This document shows positions 41,615 through 50,555 of a stretch of DNA of 64,000 bases, piece after piece (the stretch's first letter is position 1; every line of letters starts with the position of its first letter). This stretch comes from Pseudoroseicyclus aestuarii (lineage in GTDB: Bacteria; Pseudomonadota; Alphaproteobacteria; Rhodobacterales; Rhodobacteraceae), in NCBI RefSeq assembly GCF_003217255.1, contig NZ_QJTE01000003.1, positions 186,001 through 250,000 of the forward strand, read 5' to 3'. The notes beneath the pieces are model-generated. The model ran no database searches. It saw nothing but the letters and a program-made list of their open reading frames with translations, and had not been told where the DNA came from. The position numbers and the translations under genes were made by a program.

Positions 41615-41765
41615 CTCGGCCTCGTTCTTTTGCCGCCACCCTAGCAGCCCGCGCTGCCCGGCGCTGCCCCCTTCGCATGGGCGGGCGGCCAACCGCGGCA
41701 GCCGCGCAACGTTGCCTGTCGCCGCCAAAGCTGCCTAGATCGCGTGAAGCAGACAGGAGAGAGCC

Positions 41766-42815
41766 ATGCCCACGAGCCCCTCGGATCTGGCCTATGTGCC
41801 CTTCGTCAGCGTTGCCGACATGATGGCGCTGGTCCACGCGCGCGGCCTGCAGCGCGTCCTGAGCGAGCTGACCGATGCCATCGAGGCCGAGTTCCGCCGC
41901 TGGGAGGAGTACGACAAGACGCCCCGCGTCGCCGCCCACTCCCCCGGCGGCGTGATCGAGCTGATGCCCGTGGCCGACGACGAGAGCTACGCCTTCAAAT
42001 ACGTCAACGGCCACCCGCAGAACACGCGCCGCGGCTACCAGACCGTCACCGCCTTCGGCGTGCTCAGCCGCGTCGATACCGGCTACCCGATCCTGCTGAG
42101 CGAGATGACCGTGCTGACCGCCCTGCGCACCGCCGCGACCTCGGCCATGGCGGCGCGGGCGCTCGCCGCGCCGGACCCGCAGGTCATGGCGATGATCGGC
42201 AACGGCGCGCAATGCGAGTTCCAGGCCGAGGCCTTTCGCGGCGTCCTCGGCGTGACGCGGCTGCGGCTTTACGACATCGACGAGGCCGCGACGCGCAAGG
42301 CCTCGGCGAACCTCGCGGCGGCAGGATTCGAGGTCACCGCCTGCGCCTCGGCGCAGGAGGCCGTGACGGGCGCGCAGATCGTGACCACCTGCACCGCCGA
42401 CAAGCAGTATGCCACGATCCTGACCGACAACATGGTCGGCGCCGGGATGCATCTGAACGCCATCGGCGGCGATTGCCCCGGCAAGACGGAGCTGCACCCC
42501 GATATCCTCGCCCGTGCCGCGACCTTCGTCGAATACCCGCCGCAGACCCGGATCGAGGGCGAGATCCAGCAGATGCCCGAGGATTACGCCGTGACCGAGC
42601 TCTGGCAGGTGCTGACCGGCGCGGCGCAGGGGCGGCAGGGTGCCGACCAGATCACGCTCTTCGACAGCGTCGGCTTCGCGATCGAGGATCTGGCGGCGTT
42701 GAAATACGTGCACCGCTGCGTGACCGAGGGTGCGCGCTCCGTCCCGCTCGACCTGCTGGCCGATCCGGACGATCCGCGCGACCTTTACGGCATGCTCCGG
42801 CGCGCCGCCCCGTAA
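41766..42815 (+). CDS. ocd: Ornithine cyclodeaminase
   Basis: A 349-residue enzyme of the ornithine cyclodeaminase/mu-crystallin family that converts L-ornithine to L-proline and ammonia with NAD as internal cofactor. It has the full signature of the true Ocd branch: GYQTVTAFGVLSRVDTG, TALRTAATSAMAARALA, IGNGAQCEFQAEAF, then NAIGGDCPGKTELHPDIL and VEYPPQTRIEGEIQQMPED. Dinucleotide binding is around residue 140. The ATG at 41766 has CAGGAGAG ahead. It stands alone; no arginase lies nearby. Confidence 0.92.
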   Translation: MPTSPSDLAYVPFVSVADMMALVHARGLQRVLSELTDAIEAEFRRWEEYDKTPRVAAHSPGGVIELMPVADDESYAFKYVNGHPQNTRRGYQTVTAFGVLSRVDTGYPILLSEMTVLTALRTAATSAMAARALAAPDPQVMAMIGNGAQCEFQAEAFRGVLGVTRLRLYDIDEAATRKASANLAAAGFEVTACASAQEAVTGAQIVTTCTADKQYATILTDNMVGAGMHLNAIGGDCPGKTELHPDILARAATFVEYPPQTRIEGEIQQMPEDYAVTELWQVLTGAAQGRQGADQITLFDSVGFAIEDLAALKYVHRCVTEGARSVPLDLLADPDDPRDLYGMLRRAAP

Positions 42816-42836
42816 GGCGCCGCGCCGGACCCGCCA

Positions 42837-43601
42837 TCAGACGGAGCTGGCGCCGCCGCCGCCGTCGATGCGGTAATAGGCGCCGGTGATGAAGCTGGCC
42901 TTGTCGCTGGACAGGAACAGCATCAGGTCGGCGATCTCCTCGGGTTCGGCATAGCGGCCCAGCGGCACCGCGGCTTCGAACTGCTCGCGCGCCTTCTCCT
43001 CCTGGCCCTTCATCGCGTTGGTCTCGATCGAGCGCATCATCTGCGTGTCGACGCCCGAGGGGCAGACCGCGTTCACGCGGATGCCGTCACCCGCGACTTC
43101 CAGCGCGACGGACTTGTTGATGCCCAGCACCGCGTGCTTCGAGGCGACATAGGCACTCATGCCCGGCGCGCCCAGCAGCCCGCCGTTCGAGGCGGTGTTG
43201 ACGATGGCGCCGCTGCCCTGCGTCTTCATCTGGGCGACGACATGCTTGAGGCCAAGGGCCACGCCCACCACGTTGATATCGAGGACCTTGCGGTAGTTCT
43301 CCGCCGTCTGCTCGGTGATCGGGGCGAAATCGCCGTTGATCCCGGCATTGTTGACGAAGACATCTATCCGGCCGAACTGCTCGACCGTCTTGGCGACCAT
43401 GGCCTTGACGTCCTGCTCGTCCGTGACGTTCGCCGCGATCAAAAGCGCGCCATGCAGGTCGGCGGCGGCCTTCTCCAGCCCCTCCTGGCTCAGGTCCACC
43501 AGCGCCAGCTTCGCGCCCTGCGCCGCGAACTTGCGTGCCGCAGCGATACCGATGCCGCCGGCAGCGCCGGTGATCAGAACGACCTTGTCCTTGAAATCCA
43601 T
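42837..43601 (-). CDS. SDR-family NAD(P)-dependent oxidoreductase
   Basis: A classical short-chain dehydrogenase of 254 residues. Cofactor motif VLITGAAGGIGIAAARKFA (residues 8-26), NNAGINGD, the catalytic serine in NTASNGGLLGAPG and YVASKHAVLG carrying Tyr and Lys. The Asp at the end of beta-2 (LALVDLSQ) predicts NAD preference. The substrate is not defined; 3-hydroxyacyl or polyol dehydrogenases are the closest by pattern. The start has AAGGAGG at ideal distance. Its closest neighbours, ocd and fsa, give no pathway hint. Confidence 0.85.
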   Translation of the reverse strand: MDFKDKVVLITGAAGGIGIAAARKFAAQGAKLALVDLSQEGLEKAAADLHGALLIAANVTDEQDVKAMVAKTVEQFGRIDVFVNNAGINGDFAPITEQTAENYRKVLDINVVGVALGLKHVVAQMKTQGSGAIVNTASNGGLLGAPGMSAYVASKHAVLGINKSVALEVAGDGIRVNAVCPSGVDTQMMRSIETNAMKGQEEKAREQFEAAVPLGRYAEPEEIADLMLFLSSDKASFITGAYYRIDGGGGASSV

Positions 43602-43726
43602 GATGGGCCTCCTTGTGAATCCTTGCCGGGCCAGGCCCCGGCGCCCCCGTTCGATCTATGGCGCGCGCGCGCGCCGCGCAAACAAGCGGCGGTTGACCTC
43701 ACGCCGCGTCAGCGATTTCTGAACAG

Positions 43727-43754
43727 AAAAAAGGGCGCAGCCGATGCCGCGCCC
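43727..43754 (-). terminator. Rho-independent terminator of fsa
   Basis: Read on the minus strand: GGGCGC-N10-GCGCCC (43754 down to 43733) followed by TTTTTT (43732-43727). It lies about 65 bases past the fsa stop, directly after repeat copy 2. Confidence 0.8.
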
Positions 43755-43802
43755 CTTCATGTTTCTCGAAATACTCCGGGGGGTGCGGGGGGCTGGCCCC
43801 CC
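43754..43802 (-). repeat. Intergenic repeat element, copy 2
   Basis: Hairpin GGGGGGC-TG-GCCCCCC (43787-43802), GCACCCCCC and the 24-base core (43777 down to 43754), in the same order as copy 1 at 31589 but on the opposite strand. The core differs from copy 1 only in the central CTCG/CGAG tetramer. Confidence 0.8.
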
Positions 43803-43818
43803 GCTGCCCGGCCCGGGA

Positions 43819-44472
43819 TCAGAGGATCGTCTGACCGGTCTTCTTCCAGTCTTCGAGGAAGGCCTCGAGGCCCTTGTCGGTCAGCGCGTGCTTGACCATC
43901 GCCTGCAGCACCTTGGCCGGGGCGGTGACGACATCGGCGCCGATCTTCGCGCAATCCGAGATGTGGTTCGCGTTACGGATCGAGGCGGCAAGGATCTGCG
44001 TCTCGAAGCCGTAGTTGTCGTAGATCGTGCGGATGTCCTGGATCAGCTCGAGCCCGTCGAGGTTCAGGTCGTCCAGACGGCCGATGAAGGGCGAGATGAA
44101 GGTCGCGCCGGCCTTGGCCGCCAGCAGCGCCTGGTTGGCGCTGAAGCAGAGCGTGACGTTGACCATGCGGCCCTCGTCGGTCAGCACCTTGCAGGCGCGC
44201 AGGCCGTCCCAGGTCAGCGGCACCTTGACGGCGATGTTGTCGGCGATCTTGGCCAGCTCGCGGCCCTCTTTGATCATCGTCTCGGCGTCGAGCGCGACCG
44301 TCTCGGCAGAGACCGGGCCATCGGTGACCTTGCAGATCTCGGCGATGACTTCCTTGAAGTCGCGGCCCGACTTGGCGATCAGCGAGGGGTTGGTGGTGAC
44401 GCCGTCGATCATGTTGAGGGAGGCGAGATCCTTGATCTCGTCGATCTCGGCGGTGTCGACAAAGAATTTCAT
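43819..44472 (-). CDS. fsa: Fructose-6-phosphate aldolase / transaldolase-like
   Basis: A 217-residue small transaldolase of the TalC/Fsa subfamily. Marks are [42 protein letters not shown] with the Schiff-base lysine, [16 protein letters not shown] and [10 protein letters not shown]. The short length separates it from full transaldolases (over 300 residues). Whether it acts as fructose-6-phosphate aldolase or as transaldolase cannot be told by eye; in Rhodobacteraceae this gene is usually the only transaldolase. Good AAAGGA site. It is divergent from priA, and a terminator and repeat element follow it. Confidence 0.93.
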   Translation of the reverse strand: MKFFVDTAEIDEIKDLASLNMIDGVTTNPSLIAKSGRDFKEVIAEICKVTDGPVSAETVALDAETMIKEGRELAKIADNIAVKVPLTWDGLRACKVLTDEGRMVNVTLCFSANQALLAAKAGATFISPFIGRLDDLNLDGLELIQDIRTIYDNYGFETQILAASIRNANHISDCAKIGADVVTAPAKVLQAMVKHALTDKGLEAFLEDWKKTGQTIL

Positions 44473-44695
44473 GGCTGTGTCCTTTCCATCGGGACGCGGC
44501 GCAGGGCGCTCCCGGCCGGCTCAGGGCGCGCGGACCGCACCCTCTCGACGGGCATTTAGCGCATTATGCGGTGAATGGAACAGGGTGCTGGCATGCGACC
44601 GCGGTTTGCCGCGGGGATCGGCCCACCACGCCCCCCGGCCTTGAACCCGGCGGCGGCAGGCGGCATCTAGGGCCCCTGACGCGGGACGCGCCCCA

Positions 44696-46921
44696 ATGCT
44701 CTTCTCCGACCCCCTTCCCCCCAACGAGACCGCCTTCGCGCAAGGCGATCTGGTGGCCGTGCAGACGACACAGCCGCTGGACCGGACGCTCGATTACCGC
44801 GCGCCCGAGGGCGGCTGCCGGACCGGCGATCTCGTTGAGGTGCCGCTGGGCCCGCGCCGGGTGCTGGGCTGCGTCTGGGGGCCGGGCCGCGGCGACTTCG
44901 ACCTGTCGAAGATCCGCGCCGTCGCCCGCGTGCTGGACGAGGCGCCGCTCGATGCCGCGATGCGCGCCTTCCTGGAAAAAGCTTCTGCCTATACGCTCAC
45001 GCCGATGCCGGTGATGCTGCGGCTCGCCACGCGCTGCCCCGACCTCGGCGCCGCGCCCGGAATGCGCCGCATCTATCGCCGCGGCCCTGGAGAGCCGGCG
45101 CGGATGACCGAGGCGCGGGGCCGCGTGCTCGACCTGATGGACGAGCTCGACGATGGCGGCGCCCCCGCGTTCACCCTGTCGGAGCTTGCGAGCCTCTCGG
45201 GCACCTCGACGGCGGTGGTGAAGGGCCTGCTGAAAGGCGGCGCCATCGCCGAGGAGGAGGCGCCGCGCGATCTGCCCTTCCCCGCGCTCGATCCGCAGCA
45301 TCCGGGCAAGGCGCTGACCTCCGACCAGTCCGCTGGCGCCGAGGCGCTGCGCACCGCCCTGCGCTCGGGCCGCTACGGCACGACGCTGCTCAAGGGCGTG
45401 ACCGGCTCGGGCAAGACCGAGGTCTATCTCGAGGCGGTGGCCGAGGCGCTGGCCCAGGGCCGGCAGGTGCTGGTGCTGCTGCCCGAGATCGCCCTGACCT
45501 CGGAGTTCATTTTCCGCGTCGAGGCGCGATTCGGCACCCGCCCGGCGGAATGGCATTCCGGCGTGACGCAGACCGAGCGGCGGCGCGTCTGGCGCATGGT
45601 GGGGCGGCATGAGGCGCAGATGGTCGTCGGCGCCCGTTCGGCCCTGTTCCTGCCCTTCAGCGATCTCGGCCTGATCGTCGTCGACGAGGAACACGACCAG
45701 TCCTACAAGCAGGAAGAGACGGTGCTCTACAACGCGCGCGACATGGCGGTGCTGCGCGCCTCCTTCTCGGGCGCGCAGGTGGTGCTGGCCTCGGCCACGC
45801 CGTCGCTCGAAAGCTGGGTCAACGTGCAGGCCGGCAAGTATGCCCGCATCGATCTGGCCAGCCGCTACGGCCCGGCGCGGATGCCGGCGATGAAGGCCGT
45901 CGACATGCGGGACGAGGACCTGCCCTCGGGGCGCTGGATCTCGCCCACGCTCGTGCAGGGCATAGCCGCGCGGCTCGAGCGCAAGGAACAGAGCCTGCTG
46001 TTCCTCAATCGCCGCGGCTATGCGCCGGTGACGTTGTGCCGCGCCTGCGGTCACCAGATCGCCTGCCCGCATTGCGACGCCCGCATGGTCGAGCATCGTT
46101 TTCGCGGCAGGCTGATGTGCCACCAGTGCGGCGAGACGCGGCCCATGCCGGTCGAATGCCCCAGTTGCGGGGTCGAGGGGAAGCTCGCCGCTGTCGGCCC
46201 GGGGGTCGAGCGCATGGCCGAAGAGGCGCAGGCGCTGTTCCCCGAGGCGCGGGTGACCGTGCTGTCCTCGGATCTCTTCTCCTCCGCCCGCGCGCTCAAG
46301 GCGCGGGTGGCCGAGATCGCGGCGGGCGCGGCGGATATCGTCATCGGCACGCAGCTCGTGGCCAAGGGCCACAACTTTCCGCTTCTCACGCTGGTCGGGG
46401 TGATCGATGCCGATCTCGGGTTGCAGGGCAGCGACCTGCGCGCCGCCGAGAAGACGTTCCAGATGATGCGGCAGGTGGCGGGCCGCGCCGGCCGGGCCGA
46501 GGCGCCGGGCGAGGCCCTGCTGCAGACCTTCCAGCCCGAACACCCGGTGATCCGCGCGATCCTCTCGGGTGACGAAGAGGGGTTCTGGGCAGCCGAGGCC
46601 GCGGCCCGGCGCGCGGCGGGCGTGCCGCCCTACGGGCGCATGGCCGGCCTCGTTCTGTCAGGCCCCGACGTGCAGGAGGTCTTCGATTTCGGCGCCGCGC
46701 TGGCCCGCGCCGATGGTCCGCTGCGGCGGATCGGGGCGCAGGTCTTCGGCCCCGCGCCGGCCCCCATCGCCCGCGTGCGGGGGCGCCACCGCGTGCGGCT
46801 GCTGGTCAAGGCAGAGCGCTCTGCCCCCTTGCAGGCGGCCCTTGCGGATTGGGTGGCGCAGGTGCGCCAGCCCGGCGCCGTGCGCCTGTCGATCGATATC
46901 GACCCCCAAAGCTTCCTCTAG
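44696..46921 (+). CDS. priA: Primosomal replication restart helicase PriA
   Basis: The 741-residue PriA (replication protein N'), which reloads the replisome at stalled forks. The N-terminal 3'-DNA-binding domain occupies about residues 1-105. Walker A is GVTGSGKTEVYLE (about 235) and the DEAH-type box is IVVDEEHDQSYKQ. The helicase core holds two interrupted zinc sites (CRACGHQIACPHC, then CHQCGETRP and CPSCG) at about 447-500. The ATG at 44696 is preceded by a weak ribosome site. It is followed after 150 bases by the DUF1127 gene. Confidence 0.95.
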   Translation: MLFSDPLPPNETAFAQGDLVAVQTTQPLDRTLDYRAPEGGCRTGDLVEVPLGPRRVLGCVWGPGRGDFDLSKIRAVARVLDEAPLDAAMRAFLEKASAYTLTPMPVMLRLATRCPDLGAAPGMRRIYRRGPGEPARMTEARGRVLDLMDELDDGGAPAFTLSELASLSGTSTAVVKGLLKGGAIAEEEAPRDLPFPALDPQHPGKALTSDQSAGAEALRTALRSGRYGTTLLKGVTGSGKTEVYLEAVAEALAQGRQVLVLLPEIALTSEFIFRVEARFGTRPAEWHSGVTQTERRRVWRMVGRHEAQMVVGARSALFLPFSDLGLIVVDEEHDQSYKQEETVLYNARDMAVLRASFSGAQVVLASATPSLESWVNVQAGKYARIDLASRYGPARMPAMKAVDMRDEDLPSGRWISPTLVQGIAARLERKEQSLLFLNRRGYAPVTLCRACGHQIACPHCDARMVEHRFRGRLMCHQCGETRPMPVECPSCGVEGKLAAVGPGVERMAEEAQALFPEARVTVLSSDLFSSARALKARVAEIAAGAADIVIGTQLVAKGHNFPLLTLVGVIDADLGLQGSDLRAAEKTFQMMRQVAGRAGRAEAPGEALLQTFQPEHPVIRAILSGDEEGFWAAEAAARRAAGVPPYGRMAGLVLSGPDVQEVFDFGAALARADGPLRRIGAQVFGPAPAPIARVRGRHRVRLLVKAERSAPLQAALADWVAQVRQPGAVRLSIDIDPQSFL

Positions 46922-47069
46922 CCGGGCTTTGTCTCGCCGCGATGCGGCGTCATGCGCGCCGTGCATGGCGCACATGCAGCATTGGATGTGGTGCGACTCG
47001 CGCGGCGGGCATAGCTGCGGCTTTACAAAACGCCCCGATATTCAGCATCCAGTTTCGAAAGCCGACCAA

Positions 47070-47285
47070 ATGACCAGCATCTCCGCAACCAGCCACTCCG
47101 CCTCCAACACCACCGGCGGCATCATGCGCGGCCTGCGCATGCTCGCCTCCATCCTGGGCGACTGGAACGACGCCCGCGTCACCCGCCGCGCGCTGTCCCG
47201 CCTCTCCGCCCGCGAGCTCGACGATATCGGTCTGACCCGCTTCGACATCGAAGCCGTGGCGACCCGGAGCGGTCAGTTCCGCTAA
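47070..47285 (+). CDS. DUF1127 small protein
   Basis: A 71-residue protein. Its C-terminal DUF1127 domain has the typical helix pair RVTRRALSRLSARELDDIGL followed by TRFDIEAVA, rich in Arg. In Rhodobacter sphaeroides a DUF1127 protein of the same length (CcaF1) binds RNA and belongs to stress responses, with small RNAs in its 3' region; whether this gene is its equivalent is inference. It has its own upstream gap of about 150 bases and a G+C hairpin after the stop. Confidence 0.85.
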   Translation: MTSISATSHSASNTTGGIMRGLRMLASILGDWNDARVTRRALSRLSARELDDIGLTRFDIEAVATRSGQFR

Positions 47286-47313
47286 AGCGCAGACATCGGG
47301 GGCACCGAGGTCA

Positions 47314-47341
47314 GCGGGCCGCGCCGGAAGGTGCGGCCCGC
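47314..47341 (+). terminator. Hairpin after the DUF1127 gene
   Basis: Nine-bp stem GCGGGCCGC / GCGGCCCGC with a ten-base loop, followed by TTCGCG. The T tract is poor. It lies between the convergent DUF1127 and prmA genes. Confidence 0.55.
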
Positions 47342-47381
47342 TTCGCGTTCGTCGCGCCCCGACCTCAGTCTTGCCCCGGCC

Positions 47382-48248
47382 TCAGTCGCGCGCCAGCGAC
47401 AGCGTGGTCCATTCGCCGATCCGGTCCGCCTGCAGCAGGCTGAACCCGGCGGCGCGGTAGCTGGCGATCACTTCCTCGGCCTGCTCGTTCAGCAGCCCCG
47501 AGAGGATCACCCGCCCGCCCGGCGCCGCATGGCGCGCCATGTCGGGGGCCAGGGCGATCAGCGGCGCCATCAGGATATTGGCAAAGACCAGCTCGAAGGG
47601 CCCCTCGAGGCCCGGCGCGTCGAAGCCTGCCGCCTCGAAGAGCGGCACCGATCCGGCCATGTCGTTGGCGGCGAGGTTCACCTCGGCCACCTCGACGGCG
47701 GTCCGGTCGATATCGCCGGCAACGACCTCGGCCTGCGGCCAGAGGCGCTTGGCCGCCATGGCCAGAACGGCGGTGCCGCAGCCGATATCGGCTGCGCGCG
47801 AAGGCATCAGCCCCTCGTCCGCCATCCGGTCCAGCGCGCGCAGGCAGCCCAGCGTGGTGCCGTGATGGCCGGTGCCGAAGGCCATGGCCGCCTCGATCAG
47901 CAGGGCGATCCGCCCCTCGGGCACCTTGTCGGCATCATGGCTGCCGTAGACGAAGAACCGCCCCGCCTCGACCGGCGCCAGCTCGCGCCGGACCTTGGCG
48001 ACCCAGTCGACGTCCGGCACCTCGGAGACGACGAAGTCCTTCGCCCCGGCCGAGGCCGCCAGCAGCGCCAGCGCCACGGCATCGGGCGCCTCGTCGAAAT
48101 AGCCCGTCACCTCGAAGAGGCCCGAGCCGTCCTCGACCTCGAAGGCGCCGGTGCCGTAGGGCTCGGGTTCCAGATCCTCGAGCGCCTCGGCCAGCGCCTC
48201 GGCGGGGGCGAGGCCGGGCAGGGTGGTGATCGCGGTATAGACGGGCAT
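47382..48248 (-). CDS. prmA: Ribosomal protein L11 methyltransferase
   Basis: A 288-residue SAM-dependent methyltransferase that trimethylates lysines and the N-terminus of ribosomal protein L11. The substrate-recognition region is at about residues 1-80 and the catalytic part follows: AMAFGTGHHGTTLGCLRAL, AADIGCGTAVLAMAAKRLWP (SAM motif I), VVAGDIDRTAVEVAEVN and the family-specific FELVFANILMAPLI. The start at MPVYTAITTLPG (48248) is set by family homology; an open frame reaches 46 residues further upstream without support. Confidence 0.92.
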   Translation of the reverse strand: MPVYTAITTLPGLAPAEALAEALEDLEPEPYGTGAFEVEDGSGLFEVTGYFDEAPDAVALALLAASAGAKDFVVSEVPDVDWVAKVRRELAPVEAGRFFVYGSHDADKVPEGRIALLIEAAMAFGTGHHGTTLGCLRALDRMADEGLMPSRAADIGCGTAVLAMAAKRLWPQAEVVAGDIDRTAVEVAEVNLAANDMAGSVPLFEAAGFDAPGLEGPFELVFANILMAPLIALAPDMARHAAPGGRVILSGLLNEQAEEVIASYRAAGFSLLQADRIGEWTTLSLARD

Positions 48249-48446
48249 GGCGGCTCTCCTTTGCCTGCCCTCTAGCCATGCGGCCGCGGCAGGGCAATGC
48301 GCGCGCAGGCTAGAGGCGCCTGAGGCCGGCGTGTCGCCGGGGCCGCCCATCCCAATCAGGACCAGACCGAGCCGCAGCTTCGACATAGTTAACGCCGAAG
48401 AAAGGGGATCAACCGATCCGCCGCGAGGTGCGCCGCCATCACTGCG

Positions 48447-49964
48447 TTGATCTCAACCCTGCCCGGGCAGCACGATCCGCTTCTGATCGGCCTTGCCGGC
48501 CTGCTCTGCCTTCTCGGCTTCTGGGCCACGGCGCGCCTGTTTCGCCGCTGCCGCTACGGCGCGGGCGGCGATGCGCTGCGCTGGTCGCTGCTGACCGGGC
48601 TGACGGCGGGCGCGACCTTCTGGTGCGGGCATTTCCTCGCGCTCATGGCCTATAGCCCCGGCGTGCCGGTGCGGCTCGACCCGGTGCTGACGGCGATGTC
48701 GCTGGTCGTCGCGGTGCTGGGCGCCTGTGCCGGCGTGCTCTTCGCGGTCAAGCTGCGCGCCCCCTACGGCGCCATCCTGGGCGGCACCATCATCGGGCTG
48801 GCCATTGCCGAGATGCATTACGCGGGCCTTCTTGGCTACCGAGTGCAGGGCGTGGTGACATGGCATTCGGGCGTCATCGCGGCGCATGTCTTCCTCGCCG
48901 TCGCGCTCTCGGTTCTCGCGCTGGTGCAGGCCAGCCGGGCGGAGCGGCGGGGCACGCCATGGATGATCGGCGGCTTCACCCTCGCTGTGCTGGGGCTGCA
49001 TTTCGTCGGGATGTCCGGCTACTCGATCCTGCCTTTCGACATGTCGGGCGATTACGTCGATGCGCGGTCGTTCCGGACGATGGCCCTGGCAATGGCCGGG
49101 ATCGCCATGCTGATTCTCCTCGGCGGGATGCTCAGCTACGGCATGCTGGACCGCGTGGGGCGCCGGAACACCGGCACGCTTCTCGACGCGCTCGAGAAGG
49201 CGGAACGCGCGAACCGCGACAAGTCCGAATTCGTCCTGCTTCTGGCGCAGGAGCTGAGGACCACGCTGTCCATCGTGTCGGGCTATGCGCGCCTGCTCTC
49301 CAGCACCGCCGGGCGCGGCATGCGCGAGCCTGCCGCCTCGGACGAGCGGGCGCGCGCGCTGGGCGAGAAGATCGGCGCCGAGGCGCGGCAGCTGCTGACC
49401 CTGCTCGAGGAGGTCGTGGCCTACGTCGGCGCCGAGGCCGGCGAGACCGCGCTGAGCCGCACCTCCTTCTCGGTCCGGGACATGCTGCAGGAGGCCGCCG
49501 GGCAAGCATGCCCGCTGGGCCCGCCAGGCACTGTCACCCTGTCGGTGGAATGCGAGGAGATCACCGCCTATGCCGATCGCGCCCTGCTCCTGCAGGCCGT
49601 GGTGACCCTGCTGCAGGGCGCGCTCCTGCAGGGGGAGGCCCGGCGCATCGCGATCCGCGGCCGGGTCGCGAAGGAAGGCTTCCGCATCGAGGTCGAGGAC
49701 GGGGCCACCAGCGTCTCGGAATGCGAGCGCGCGCGTCAGGCGGGCGCCGCGCAGGAGCACCAGCCGCAGGGCGGCGGGCAGAGCGGGCTGACGCTGGTCA
49801 TCTGCCGCACGCTGGCGGCGGCGCAGGGCGGGCATCTGACGCTGCTCAGGGGCGAGGCGGGCGGATCGGTGGTCCGCCTGGCGATGCCCGAAGAGGCCAT
49901 CGTCCGGCTTCCGGCCGTGCAGGTTCCCAGCAGCCGCGCGCCCGGCCTGCGCCTCGCGGGGTAA
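48447..49964 (+). CDS. MHYT-domain membrane sensor with degenerate histidine-kinase core
   Basis: A 505-residue inner-membrane protein. Residues about 10-245 form the seven-helix MHYT sensor with its three motifs: CGHFLALMAY, AEMHYAGLLGY and LHFVGMSGYS, proposed to bind a metal and sense O2, CO or NO. A HisKA-like helix pair follows (about 255-310), but the phospho-acceptor His is Gln268 in LLAQELRTT (usual SHELRTP). The ATPase domain (about 365-485) lacks the N-box Asn pair (VTLLQGALLQ) and has VEDGATSV where DxGxG should be, while GLTLVICRTLAAAQGG is partly kept. It probably cannot autophosphorylate. The start is TTG 48447; no in-frame ATG is near. Confidence 0.75.
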   Translation: MISTLPGQHDPLLIGLAGLLCLLGFWATARLFRRCRYGAGGDALRWSLLTGLTAGATFWCGHFLALMAYSPGVPVRLDPVLTAMSLVVAVLGACAGVLFAVKLRAPYGAILGGTIIGLAIAEMHYAGLLGYRVQGVVTWHSGVIAAHVFLAVALSVLALVQASRAERRGTPWMIGGFTLAVLGLHFVGMSGYSILPFDMSGDYVDARSFRTMALAMAGIAMLILLGGMLSYGMLDRVGRRNTGTLLDALEKAERANRDKSEFVLLLAQELRTTLSIVSGYARLLSSTAGRGMREPAASDERARALGEKIGAEARQLLTLLEEVVAYVGAEAGETALSRTSFSVRDMLQEAAGQACPLGPPGTVTLSVECEEITAYADRALLLQAVVTLLQGALLQGEARRIAIRGRVAKEGFRIEVEDGATSVSECERARQAGAAQEHQPQGGGQSGLTLVICRTLAAAQGGHLTLLRGEAGGSVVRLAMPEEAIVRLPAVQVPSSRAPGLRLAG

Positions 49965-49998
49965 GGCTGGCGGCGGCGCGACACCGCCCTTCCCCCGT

Positions 49999-50013
49999 GT
50001 TCGCTTTTTGTGC
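49999..50013 (+). promoter_or_regulatory. Degenerate LexA box upstream of ruvC
   Basis: GTTC-N7-GTGC, one base off the GTTC-N7-GTTC SOS box known for alphaproteobacteria, 35 bases before the ruvC start. SOS control of ruvCAB would be expected biologically, but a single mismatch in so short a site is weak evidence. Confidence 0.35.
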
Positions 50014-50048
50014 TAGCCTGCCTGCAAAACAAGGAACTGGGGCAGAAA

Positions 50049-50555
50049 ATGCGGGTACTCGGGATCGATCCCGGTTTGCGCAGCATGGGCTGGGGCGTCA
50101 TCGAGGCGGATGGGCCACGGCTGCGGCATGTCGCCAACGGCCAGTGCCGGTCCGAGGGGACCGATCTGGCCGAGCGGCTGCTGTCGCTGGCCGCGCAGCT
50201 GCGCGCGGTTGTCGCGGCGCATGCCCCCGATGCCGCCGCGGTCGAGCAGGTCTTCGTCAACCGTGACGGCGCCGGCACGCTGAAGCTGGGGCAGGCGCGC
50301 GGCATCGCCATGCTGATCCCGGCCGAGGCCGGGCTGGCCGTGGGCGAGTATTCCCCTTCCGCGATCAAGAAAGCCGTCGTCGGCACCGGCGGGGCGGCGA
50401 AGGCGCAGGTGGCGCATATGGTCTCAATCCTGTTGCCCGGCGCCGTGCCAGCCGGCCCCGATGCCGCCGATGCGCTGGCGATCGCCATCTGCCATGCGCA
50501 TCACAGGCGCGCGGGGCAGGGGCTGGCCGCGGCGCTGGCGCGGGCGGCGTCATGA
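50049..50555 (+). CDS. ruvC: Holliday junction resolvase RuvC
   Basis: A 168-residue RuvC nuclease that cuts Holliday junctions in recombination repair. The first catalytic Asp is Asp7 in [14 protein letters not shown], the Glu is in AAVEQVF and the C-terminal Asp pair in [15 protein letters not shown]. The start at MRVLGID is chosen for family length. Its TGA overlaps the ruvA ATG (ATGA), placing it first in the ruvC-ruvA-X-ruvB operon. Confidence 0.95.
   Translation: MRVLGIDPGLRSMGWGVIEADGPRLRHVANGQCRSEGTDLAERLLSLAAQLRAVVAAHAPDAAAVEQVFVNRDGAGTLKLGQARGIAMLIPAEAGLAVGEYSPSAIKKAVVGTGGAAKAQVAHMVSILLPGAVPAGPDAADALAIAICHAHHRRAGQGLAAALARAAS

Noticed and set aside
44564-46543. A 659-codon minus-strand open frame opposite priA
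   Set aside because: priA has full helicase and zinc motifs; the opposite frame is Arg/His-rich without domains.
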